From: Duganella sp. CF517
GTDB lineage: Bacteria > Pseudomonadota > Gammaproteobacteria > Burkholderiales > Burkholderiaceae_D
Assembly (NCBI RefSeq): GCF_900110275.1
Contig: NZ_FODC01000002.1
Span: 992,001-1,056,000 of the forward strand
Direction: 5' to 3'
Length of the DNA stretch: 64,000 bases
Below the pieces are notes generated by a model. The model was not told the DNA's origin. It made no database searches and saw only the letters and a program-made list of their open reading frames with translations. Each line of letters starts with the position of its first letter. Within the stretch, counting starts at the first letter, position 1. A program made the translations under genes and the position numbers. Below, piece by piece: positions 17,158 through 24,427 of this stretch.

Positions 17158-18160
17158 TACCGGCGTCGGCCAGTTGATCCCAGTCCGGCTCGACGCGGTC
17201 GGAATTGGAGAGCAGGATCACCGACATGCGCTGCTGCGGCAGGCGCAGCAGCAGCGTGTGAAAGCCCCATAGCGAGCCGCCGTGGAAGATGACGTCCTGG
17301 CCGCCGCGCCGGGTCCATTCCAGGCCGAAGCGGTAGTCCGGCACCGTGCCGTCGGCCAGCGGCGACGGTTGCAGCATCGCCTGCAGCAGGCTGTCCGGCT
17401 GCGCCCATTGGCGGTGCCATTCGCGCTCCCACAACACCAGTTCCCCGGTACTGGCATAGATGCCGCCGTCGCCCACCGTGTTGGCGTTGCCCAGGTGCTG
17501 ACGGTAGCCGCCCGGGCGCGCCTCGTCGATCTCGTAGCTGGCCACGCGCTGCGGCAGCACGGCACCGCGATCGTCGTCGAAGCCCATGCGCGTGATCCCC
17601 AGCGGCAGCAGCAGCGTCTCGCGTACGTGGCGCGCAGCCGTTTGCCCCGTCAAGCGTTCCAGCAGCGCCGCCAGCAGGATGTAATTGCTGTTGCTGTAGC
17701 GGTGCGCGCTGCCGCTCGGGAACGCCACCGTATCCATGCGCGCGATCAGCGCCAGGATGTCGGCGTTGCAGAAGTAGTCGTCGTCGTGGCGGCCGCGCTG
17801 GCATTGCAGGAACTGGAAGTAGTCTGGGATACCGCTGCTGTGGTTGAGCAGGCCGCGCAACGCGAACGGTTGTTCGAAGCCGGCCAGTTCCGGCAAGTAG
17901 GCGCGGACGTCGTCATCGAGCCCGATCGCGCCGGCGCGCACCTGCGCCAGGATCGCCGCCGCCATGAACTGCTTGGACTCCGAGGCGAGGTAGTACGCCG
18001 AGCGGGCCGACAGCGGCACCTCCAGCTCCAGCGACGCCAAACCATGATGCAACTCAAAGACGATCTCGCCGTCTTGCACTACCACGGCGCTGAACCCGGG
18101 GCCATCGGGGGGCAAGGTGGATTGTAAGCGTGAAAAATGAGGAATGATTGACGGTGACAT
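17141..18160 (-). CDS. Serine hydrolase, beta-lactamase/DD-peptidase class C family
   Basis: A 339-aa class-C beta-lactamase-fold protein. The catalytic SxxK is in LASESKQFMAAA (residues about 60), the YxN equivalent is YSNSNY at about 150, and HGG in IFHGGSLWGFH replaces the usual KTG. No clear signal peptide is visible at MSPSIIPHFSRLQ, so a cytosolic esterase or peptidase role is as likely as cell-wall work. It overlaps the end of the neighbouring esterase gene tail to tail by 17 bases. Confidence 0.82.
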   Translation of the reverse strand: MSPSIIPHFSRLQSTLPPDGPGFSAVVVQDGEIVFELHHGLASLELEVPLSARSAYYLASESKQFMAAAILAQVRAGAIGLDDDVRAYLPELAGFEQPFALRGLLNHSSGIPDYFQFLQCQRGRHDDDYFCNADILALIARMDTVAFPSGSAHRYSNSNYILLAALLERLTGQTAARHVRETLLLPLGITRMGFDDDRGAVLPQRVASYEIDEARPGGYRQHLGNANTVGDGGIYASTGELVLWEREWHRQWAQPDSLLQAMLQPSPLADGTVPDYRFGLEWTRRGGQDVIFHGGSLWGFHTLLLRLPQQRMSVILLSNSDRVEPDWDQLADAGIRECA

Positions 18161-18200
18161 TGTGCTTCAGAACAAGATGATTTGAAGCGCCATTCTAGCG

Positions 18201-18725
18201 CTACACGGTGCCTGCGGCCTCGCGCATGTGCGTAAAATTAATGGCGTCACCACCAGCCGAGACAGCGGAAACGTATAGATCGAGATCGTCCGTCAACAAC
18301 AAGGTGTCGGCCTGCACCAAAGAAGTCAGACCGGCATCGGTCAACCCTAGCCGCGCAAACAGGTCGGCATCGATCGCTGCGCCATCCACATTGCAGGACT
18401 TGAGCGAGCCGGGTTTTTCCAAACAAAACAAGGGATGCAGCCGCAACGACAGTTCATGTCTCAGCCCGCCGCCGATGATCTGTCTGGCCAAATTGCTCGT
18501 CTCCGCCAGTACATGCTGCGTGGTGAGAAGTTGGCCGAACCGGCCGACAAACTGGGATACGAGGTCCACATCCTGCGTGCCATATTTGGACAACCGCTTT
18601 TGGCCTATCGCCGACGGCAACAGATTGCCGAATAGGTATAGCAGCAAGACATTGGTATCAATAAGAATGCCACGCGCGCTATGCTTACTGACCAACTTGA
18701 GCAATTGTTGCTCCAGGCTCGACAT
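18201..18725 (-). CDS. PIN-domain protein, probable ribonuclease
   Basis: A 174-aa protein with PIN-domain features. The first acidic residue is in GILIDTNVLLLYLFG at about residue 23, followed by a glutamate in HVLAETSNLA, then aspartates in ADLFARLGLTDAG and LLLTDDLDLYV. These four acidic positions usually bind Mg2+ for RNA cleavage. Its ATG overlaps the stop of the upstream 102-aa gene as TAATG, so the two are translationally coupled, which suggests a toxin-antitoxin-like or RNase-partner pair. It is longer than typical VapC (about 130 aa). The region is less GC-rich than its neighbours. Confidence 0.7.
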   Translation of the reverse strand: MSSLEQQLLKLVSKHSARGILIDTNVLLLYLFGNLLPSAIGQKRLSKYGTQDVDLVSQFVGRFGQLLTTQHVLAETSNLARQIIGGGLRHELSLRLHPLFCLEKPGSLKSCNVDGAAIDADLFARLGLTDAGLTSLVQADTLLLTDDLDLYVSAVSAGGDAINFTHMREAAGTV

Positions 18726-19033
18726 TACGATACCTGCCGAATATCCATTTTGACGAACTGACCCGAAGCAGCATCGATAAAAACAGTTTTATAAACGCGA
18801 TGTTCGATGTGGCTGGGCGCAGGATTAAAGATGGCGCCGATAGTGTTCGGGGTTTGCACGTCCACCCCATTGTGCCGTAGAAAGCCCAGCGTTACCGCCC
18901 ACAGCTCACGCCCGTTATCCTTGATCTTCTCGATCTCCTCCAAGGCCATCGCCTTCGGAGGATCGTCCTCGTATAACTCAAGCAACGCGCCCTTGGCAGC
19001 TTTCACCGCCTCCTTCACATTGATTTCCGCCAT
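18725..19033 (-). CDS. Small protein coupled to the PIN-domain gene
   Basis: A 102-aa protein I do not recognise by family. The N-terminal third is helical and charged (NVKEAVKAAKGALLELYED), followed by ELWAVTLGFLRH and a C-terminal beta-rich part (HRVYKTVFIDAASGQFVKMDI) that looks like a small alpha/beta fold. No DNA-binding helix-turn-helix or ribbon-helix-helix motif is obvious. It is encoded first and overlaps the PIN gene start by one base, the order expected for an antitoxin or an accessory partner of the nuclease. That role is inferred from context only. Confidence 0.6.
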   Translation of the reverse strand: MAEINVKEAVKAAKGALLELYEDDPPKAMALEEIEKIKDNGRELWAVTLGFLRHNGVDVQTPNTIGAIFNPAPSHIEHRVYKTVFIDAASGQFVKMDIRQVS

Positions 19034-19068
19034 GACGATCTCCTTGAACGTTAGGCACCAGTATAAAA

Positions 19069-19623
19069 CTATTCCGGCAAGGGCACGGCGGCCGATGCCG
19101 GCACCTCCGTCTGCGCCGCGTTCATCACCATCGCCAGAAACGTGTAGTAGCCGTTGATCCCCATCAAATCGACCACGCCGTGCTCGCCGAACATCGCCAA
19201 CGCCGCCGCGTACGTGTCGTCATCGACCCGCTGGCGCTGGTGCAGCATCACGCAGAAGTCGTGCACCAGCGCTTCGTCCGGCGCCATGTCCCCGGGTCGC
19301 CGGCGCGCCGCGATCGCCGCGATCACGCCGTCGCCGATGCCATGGTCGCGCGCGATCGGCTCGTGGATCGCCCACTCGACCTGCTGGCTCCACTGGCGCG
19401 CCGTCACCAGGATCGCCAGCTCCGTCAGCCGCGTGCCGATGGCGCTGCGGTAGCGCAGGTACTCGCCCATGCGCTGCGCCGCCGCCATCAATTCCGGGCT
19501 GCGGATCAGCGGCACGAACGGCCCGTACAACGCGCCGCGCGGACCGTCGATGACCGCCTGCGCCGCCACCTGCTGGCTCGCGCTCATGTGTGCGAAGGGA
19601 ATCGGGCCCAGTCGATCGTTCAT
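19069..19623 (-). CDS. Carboxymuconolactone decarboxylase / AhpD-like protein
   Basis: A 184-aa helical protein of the carboxymuconolactone decarboxylase superfamily. It contains GPFVPLIRSPELMAAAQRMGEYLRYRSA and then LTELAILVTARQWSQQVEWAIHEP, the usual position of the active helix. The CxxC pair of AhpD peroxidoreductases is not present, so a thiol-peroxidase role is unlikely; the EWAIH part retains the conserved histidine. The start MNDRLGPIPF was chosen over an in-frame upstream Met because the 22 extra residues lie in the promoter region. Confidence 0.8.
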   Translation of the reverse strand: MNDRLGPIPFAHMSASQQVAAQAVIDGPRGALYGPFVPLIRSPELMAAAQRMGEYLRYRSAIGTRLTELAILVTARQWSQQVEWAIHEPIARDHGIGDGVIAAIAARRRPGDMAPDEALVHDFCVMLHQRQRVDDDTYAAALAMFGEHGVVDLMGINGYYTFLAMVMNAAQTEVPASAAVPLPE

Positions 19624-19651
19624 AACATTCTTCCTTGTGGCTTTGGGAAAC

Positions 19652-19679
19652 AATTTACTTATGTTCAGGCATTTATCAA
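19652..19679 (-). promoter_or_regulatory. Candidate sigma70 promoter for the AhpD-like gene
   Basis: On the minus strand TTGATA (19674-19679) and TAAATT (19652-19657) are separated by 16 bases, 28 bases upstream of the start codon. The AT-rich spacer also serves the divergent aminotransferase gene. Assigned from hexamer match and spacing only. Confidence 0.4.
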
Positions 19680-19748
19680 GGGAATACAAGCCGATCGGCG
19701 CTATCTTCTGCTGTCGGTCACACTCTTCCCCACGCCAGAAAGGACGCC

Positions 19749-21080
19749 ATGAGCCACATCATCCACCGCAACCTGCGCCGCCCGCCGCCGCTGGCCGTCA
19801 GTGCCTCCGGGCTGACGGTGCGCGACAGCCGGGGCAATAGCTATCTCGATGCCAGCGGCGGTGCCGCCGTCTCGTCGCTGGGCCACGGCCACCCCGACGT
19901 GCTGGCCGCGATGCACGCCCAGATCGACCGCAACGCCTACGCCCACACCGCCTTCTTCACCTGCGAGCCGGCCGAGGAACTGGCCACCCGCCTGGCCAAC
20001 GACGCCCCCGGCGACCTCGATCACGTCTACCTCGTCTCCGGCGGCTCGGAGGCGATGGAGACGGCGCTCAAGCTGGCGCGCCAGTACTTCGTCGAGGCGG
20101 GCGACACCGAACGCAGCGTCTTCGTCGCCCGCCGCCAGAGCTACCACGGCAACACGCTAGGCGCGCTGGCCATCGGCGGCAACGAGTGGCGCCGCCGGCC
20201 CTTCGAGCCGCTGCTGATGAACGTGCCGCGCGTGTCGCCCTGCTACGAATACCGGCACCGCGCCAAGGACCAGAGCGTCGACGACTACACCGACGGCTTG
20301 CTGCGCGAGCTGGAGGCGCGCATCCTGGCCGCCGGGCCGTCGCGCGTGATCGCCTTCTGCGCCGAGACGGTGGTCGGCGCCACCTCCGGCGCCGTGCCGC
20401 CGACGCCGGGCTACTTCCGCGGCGTGCGCCAGCTGTGCGACCAGTACGGCATCCTGTGGATCGCCGACGAAGTCATGTGCGGCATGGGCCGCACCGGCAC
20501 GCTGTACGCGTTCGAGCAGGAGGGCGCGCTGCCCGACCTGGTGGTGCTGGGCAAGGGCCTGGGCGCCGGCTACCAGCCGATCGGCGCGGTGCTGGCGCGC
20601 GACCACATCGTCGCACGCCTGCGCGAGGGCAGCGGCGCGTTCCAGCACGGCCACACCTACATGGGCCATCCGATCGCCGCCGCCGCCGCGCTGGCGGTGC
20701 AGAAGGTGATCCAGCGCGACAACCTGCTGGGCGAGGTGACGGTGCGCGGCGCGGCGTTCCGGCGCATGCTGCGCGAGGCGTTCGGCGAGCACCCGCACGT
20801 GGGCGACATTCGCGGGCGCGGGCTATTCATCGGCATGGAGCTGGTCAAGGAGCGCGAGAGCAAGGCGCCGTTCGATCCGGAGCTCAAGCTGCACGCGGCG
20901 ATCAAGGAGCAGGCGATGGCGGTGGGGTTGATGGTATATCCGATGGGCGGCACCATCGACGGCCGGCTGGGCGACCATATCTTGCTGGCGCCGCCGTTCA
21001 CCAGCACCGAGGCGGAGCTGGCCGAGATCACCACGCGGCTAGCCGATGCCGTCAAACGGGCGTTCGCCAGCGTGCTGTAA
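19749..21080 (+). CDS. Class-III pyridoxal-phosphate aminotransferase
   Basis: A 443-aa class-III aminotransferase. It carries SGGAAVSSLGHGHPDVL near the N-terminus, the PLP phosphate-binding turn VSGGSEAMETALKLAR, the ring-stacking YHGNTLGALAIGG and the aspartate motif LWIADEVMCGMGRTG. The PLP lysine lies in LVVLGKGLGAGYQPIGAV. Sequence style is that of the omega-transaminase or beta-alanine/GABA-type subgroup (YAFEQEGALPDLV). The amino donor cannot be predicted. The chosen ATG follows an AAAGGA ribosome-binding site. No partner enzyme is adjacent. Confidence 0.88.
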   Translation: MSHIIHRNLRRPPPLAVSASGLTVRDSRGNSYLDASGGAAVSSLGHGHPDVLAAMHAQIDRNAYAHTAFFTCEPAEELATRLANDAPGDLDHVYLVSGGSEAMETALKLARQYFVEAGDTERSVFVARRQSYHGNTLGALAIGGNEWRRRPFEPLLMNVPRVSPCYEYRHRAKDQSVDDYTDGLLRELEARILAAGPSRVIAFCAETVVGATSGAVPPTPGYFRGVRQLCDQYGILWIADEVMCGMGRTGTLYAFEQEGALPDLVVLGKGLGAGYQPIGAVLARDHIVARLREGSGAFQHGHTYMGHPIAAAAALAVQKVIQRDNLLGEVTVRGAAFRRMLREAFGEHPHVGDIRGRGLFIGMELVKERESKAPFDPELKLHAAIKEQAMAVGLMVYPMGGTIDGRLGDHILLAPPFTSTEAELAEITTRLADAVKRAFASVL

Positions 21081-21092
21081 ACAACGCAACAT

Positions 21093-21180
21093 CGGGGTCA
21101 AGTCTGTCATTCGGACACGACCCCGTCGGTAAAGCCACTGCGACGGTTGAACCCGTGTCCGAATGACAGACTTGACCCCG
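21093..21180. repeat. REP-like long palindrome with nested hairpin
   Basis: Arms of 27 bases (21093-21119 and 21154-21180) are perfect inverted copies, beginning CGGGGTCAAGTCTGTCATTC. They flank a 34-base spacer that itself contains CCGTCG (21123-21128) and CGACGG (21141-21146). The element fills the gap between two convergent genes. It looks like the REP/BIME-type palindromes scattered in Massilia-group genomes and mobilised by RAYT transposases; that link is from memory and no RAYT gene lies in this window. It may also end transcription from both sides. Confidence 0.75.
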
Positions 21181-21198
21181 GCGTTGATGACAGCAAGC

Positions 21199-22050
21199 TT
21201 AGCGCGCTTGCCAGGCGATGACGTCCTGCTGCTGTTCGCCCAAGCCGGCGATGCCCAGGCGCAGCGTGTCGCCTTTTTTCAGGAAGCGCTGCGGTTTGCG
21301 CGCCTGGCCCACGCCCGGCGGCGTGCCGGTGGCGATCACGTCGCCCGGCTCCAGCGTCATGAACTTCGATAGGTAGCTGATGATCTGCGCCACCGAGAAC
21401 ACCATCGTTTCGGTGCATCCGGTTTGCATGCGCTTGCCGTTCAGATCGAGATACAGGTCGAGCTTTTGCACGTCGTAGATGTCCTCCTGCGTCACCAGCC
21501 ACGGACCGATCGGGCCGAAAGTGTCGCAGCCCTTGCCCTTGTCCCACTGCGTGCCCATCTCCAGCTGGAAGGCGCGCTCCGAGACGTCGTTGACCACGCA
21601 GTAGCCGGCCACGTATTTCAGCGCGTCCTCTTCGCTGACGTACCGCGCGCGCGTGCCGATCACCACGCCCAGCTCCACTTCCCAGTCGGTTTTCTTCGAC
21701 CCTTGCGGCAGCATCACCGGATCGTCCGGGCCGTTGACGCAGGTGACGGCCTTCATGAACACCACCGGCTCCTTCGGCGGCGGCATGCCGATTTCGGCCG
21801 CGTGGTCCGAATAATTGAGGCCGATGCCGATGAATTTGCCGACGCGCGCGACCGGCACGCCGTAGCGGGGATTGCCGCGCACCAGCGGCAGCGACGCCTG
21901 CGCAATTTTCTCCAGCTTGCGCAGCGCCTTGGCCGACAGCTGCTCGGGGCCGATGTCGTCGATCACGCCGGACAGGTCGCGCAGTTTGCCTTCGTCGTCG
22001 ATCAGGCCTGGTTTCTCTTTGCCGGGACGGCCGTAACGCACAAGTCTCAT
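21199..22050 (-). CDS. Fumarylacetoacetate hydrolase family protein
   Basis: A 283-aa FAH-superfamily enzyme. The metal-binding core is visible: FIGIGLNYSDHAAE, DWEVELGVVIGTRARY (the Glu ligands) and YCVVNDVSERAFQ with the Asp ligand, followed by GDVIATGTPPGVG. Closest in style are 2,4-diketo-3-deoxyfuconate hydrolases and ureidoglycolate-lyase-like proteins; the exact substrate is not predictable. The gene lies 31 bases after the prolyl-hydroxylase-like gene on the same strand and could be the tail of that operon. Confidence 0.85.
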   Translation of the reverse strand: MRLVRYGRPGKEKPGLIDDEGKLRDLSGVIDDIGPEQLSAKALRKLEKIAQASLPLVRGNPRYGVPVARVGKFIGIGLNYSDHAAEIGMPPPKEPVVFMKAVTCVNGPDDPVMLPQGSKKTDWEVELGVVIGTRARYVSEEDALKYVAGYCVVNDVSERAFQLEMGTQWDKGKGCDTFGPIGPWLVTQEDIYDVQKLDLYLDLNGKRMQTGCTETMVFSVAQIISYLSKFMTLEPGDVIATGTPPGVGQARKPQRFLKKGDTLRLGIAGLGEQQQDVIAWQAR

Positions 22051-22081
22051 ACAGTTCCTTGGTTAAGATGTCTGCGACATT

Positions 22082-23002
22082 CTAACCGTAGCGTCCCTGT
22101 CTCAACCATTTGTTGGCGATGATCTTGGTGCCGCTGACCACCGGCGCGCCGCCGTGCAGCGTCTGGCGGTCCGGCTGGTGGTTGGCGTCGGTGTTGAGGA
22201 ACCACAGCGCGTTGCCCTTTTTCGGGTACACCTCCAGGCCGATGCCGGGGAACACGGTGCCGCCGCCCTGCTCGACATCGCTCAGGTAGAGGATGAACGT
22301 GGCCAGGCGCTGGCCGCCGCGCTGCAGGTGGCTTTGATGGCCGCTGCTGTCCGGGTCGAGCCAGTCGAAGTGCGGCCGGTACTCCTGCGTGCTGTTGTAC
22401 TTCTGCAGCTGGAACGGCTCGCCGCATTCGGCCGGCCAGTGCGCCAGCGCCGCCAGGCGCCGTTCGATGCGCTCGGCCACCTCGGCTTCGCCGCGCTGGA
22501 TGAAGGCCATCTCGCTGGTGCGGCCCTCGTGCACCACGCTGGCGCCGTCGGCCTCGCCGGTGACGGTCGAGCGCGTGTAACGGGAGCCGCAGTGGGCGAC
22601 GATGGCGTCGCATTCCTCCATGCTGAGCACATTGCCGAGCAGGATCACCTGTGGCTGTTTGAGCACGAACAGCAGCTCCACCTCGCGGTCCGGGGCGGCG
22701 ACCCGATTGCGTTCGATGTCGATGAACGGCATCTGCTGCGGCGCCACGAACACGCTCTGCGCCGCCGGCGCAACGAACCCGGCGCCGGCATCGGCCGCGG
22801 CCCGCATGCGCAAGGCTACGTCGATGGCGGCGCTGGCCGCGGCCATGCCGTACTGGCCCGAGCGGGCCATGCTGTTGGCCATGTCCAGCGGGCTGCACGC
22901 GCGCGCCAGGTTCTCCGTGATCCAATCCTGCCAACTGCGCGGCAGCGAGGTGAACGCGTCGTCCGCGCCGTTTCCGTTCTGGGCCTGTTGAAGTGTGGTC
23001 AT
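22082..23002 (-). CDS. Prolyl-4-hydroxylase-like 2OG-Fe(II) dioxygenase
   Basis: A 306-aa protein. Residues 1-100 are a helical N-terminal region. The C-terminal double-stranded beta-helix has the facial triad HxD in EYRPHFDWLD, the distal His in RQTLHGGAPVV and the 2-oxoglutarate-binding Lys in GTKIIANKW. The substrate loop with EGRTSEMAFIQRGE resembles prolyl-4-hydroxylases, which act on peptidyl proline. It starts 4 bases after the MFS stop, so the two are surely cotranscribed. A modification role linked to the aminomutase/exporter pair upstream is inference. Confidence 0.85.
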   Translation of the reverse strand: MTTLQQAQNGNGADDAFTSLPRSWQDWITENLARACSPLDMANSMARSGQYGMAAASAAIDVALRMRAAADAGAGFVAPAAQSVFVAPQQMPFIDIERNRVAAPDREVELLFVLKQPQVILLGNVLSMEECDAIVAHCGSRYTRSTVTGEADGASVVHEGRTSEMAFIQRGEAEVAERIERRLAALAHWPAECGEPFQLQKYNSTQEYRPHFDWLDPDSSGHQSHLQRGGQRLATFILYLSDVEQGGGTVFPGIGLEVYPKKGNALWFLNTDANHQPDRQTLHGGAPVVSGTKIIANKWLRQGRYG

Positions 23003-23006
23003 CGCG

Positions 23007-24419
23007 TCATGGAGGGCTGGTCGCCGGGTTGCCGGAATGGACTTCCATTCTACCGGAACCGGCCGGCCGTCTCCAGTGGCGCCAGACGAACCAGCCCAAC
23101 CCGGGCAATTGCAGCAACACCAGCAGCGCGAAGCCGACCTGGTAGGCCAGGGCCGGGTACTGCTGCAGCAGGTTGGGACGCCAGCAGCCGACCACCATGC
23201 CGAAGCCCGCCTGCACCGCGAACGCGCCCAGGAAAATCAGCAGGTTCAGACAGGTCGCGGCCCGTCCCGTCAAGTGGCCGGGCAGGTTCTGCGCGACGAT
23301 CGCGTACTCGATGCCGGTGACCGTGCCCACCAGCGTAAACAGCACCGACAAGGTCTGGTAGCTGGGCGACCAGTTGAACACGAAGCCCAGTTGCACCAGG
23401 ATGAACAGCGCCACGCCGGCCGCCGCCACACGGATCGGCGGCACGCCGCGGCGGCCGGCCCACTCGGTGATCATGCCCACCGCGATGGCGCCGAAGATGA
23501 TCGCGGCCATGCCCAGGTACAGCAGATAGGCGACCGCGTCTTCCGAAAAACGCGCCACGTCGGTCAGCCAGCGGCTGATCCACAGGCCCTGCATGCCGAA
23601 GAACACCATGTGCGGGATCAGCACCAGCATGGCCACCTCGCGGAAGGCCGGATGGCGGTACACCTGCGCCATCGCCGCCAGCACCGACGCCTTGCCCGCT
23701 CCGGCCGCCGGCGACACCGGCTGCGACGGCGCCAGCGCCCGGATCAGCAGGCCGGTGGTCACCGCCGCCACGGCCAGCACGACGAACAGGCCGCGCCAGT
23801 CCGTGTAGTGCAAGGCCAGGCGCACCGGCAACGTGGCCGACGCCGCCCCCAGGCCGCCGACGGCGATCAGGTATCCCTGCACCGACGGCATGCGCGACGG
23901 CGCGATCCAGGTCGAAATCGCCTTCACCGCCGACATGAAGCAGCCGCCGACGCCCAGGCCGATGACGGCGCGCGCCACCAGCAGTTCGACGAAGGTGTGG
24001 CCGCCCGAGAAGGCCAGCGCGCCCAGCGCCGCCACGATCAACATCGGCAGCTGCACCTTGGCCGGCCCCCAGCGATCGAGCGCGATGCCGACCGGCAGCT
24101 GGACCAGCGCGAACGAAAAGAAGAAGGCGCTGGTGAGCAGCCCCAGTTGGCCCGGCGTCAGCGCCAGCGACGTCACCAGCTGCGGCGCCAGCGTCGCGTT
24201 CACGGTGCGCATCAGGCTCGACAAATAGTGGCCCAGCGCGAACGGCAGAAACACCAGCAGGAACACGGCGCTTCCCGACAGCTTCGGCGCCCCGCCCACC
24301 GCGCCCGCCGGCGCCGGGGTCGCGGCCCCCGCGCGCGGGCCGGCCCCCGTGGCCGCATTGCGGGCCGCCGGTGGCGGCATGCCCACCATGCCCTCGCGCG
24401 TCCTTTCGCCGGTCAGCAT
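23007..24419 (-). CDS. MFS transporter linked to a KamA-like aminomutase
   Basis: A 470-aa major facilitator with about 12 hydrophobic segments from residue 48 onward. The N-terminal Ala/Gly/Pro-rich stretch of about 45 residues is likely cytosolic. The signature loop 2-3 is recognisable in LPVGIALDRWGPAKVQLP and the TM4-5 region in ARAVIGLGVGGCFMSA. Substrate is unknown. It starts 8 bases after the kamA-like stop and precedes the dioxygenase gene by 4 bases, so it probably moves the substrate or product of that operon. The first ATG was used; a second Met lies ten codons downstream (GMVGMPPP region). Confidence 0.85.
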   Translation of the reverse strand: MLTGERTREGMVGMPPPAARNAATGAGPRAGAATPAPAGAVGGAPKLSGSAVFLLVFLPFALGHYLSSLMRTVNATLAPQLVTSLALTPGQLGLLTSAFFFSFALVQLPVGIALDRWGPAKVQLPMLIVAALGALAFSGGHTFVELLVARAVIGLGVGGCFMSAVKAISTWIAPSRMPSVQGYLIAVGGLGAASATLPVRLALHYTDWRGLFVVLAVAAVTTGLLIRALAPSQPVSPAAGAGKASVLAAMAQVYRHPAFREVAMLVLIPHMVFFGMQGLWISRWLTDVARFSEDAVAYLLYLGMAAIIFGAIAVGMITEWAGRRGVPPIRVAAAGVALFILVQLGFVFNWSPSYQTLSVLFTLVGTVTGIEYAIVAQNLPGHLTGRAATCLNLLIFLGAFAVQAGFGMVVGCWRPNLLQQYPALAYQVGFALLVLLQLPGLGWFVWRHWRRPAGSGRMEVHSGNPATSPP

Positions 24420-24427
24420 GGCGTCAC

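Noticed and set aside
18725..19033. Calling the 102-aa gene a VapB antitoxin
   Set aside because: No ribbon-helix-helix, AbrB or HTH motif is visible; only gene order supports an antitoxin role.
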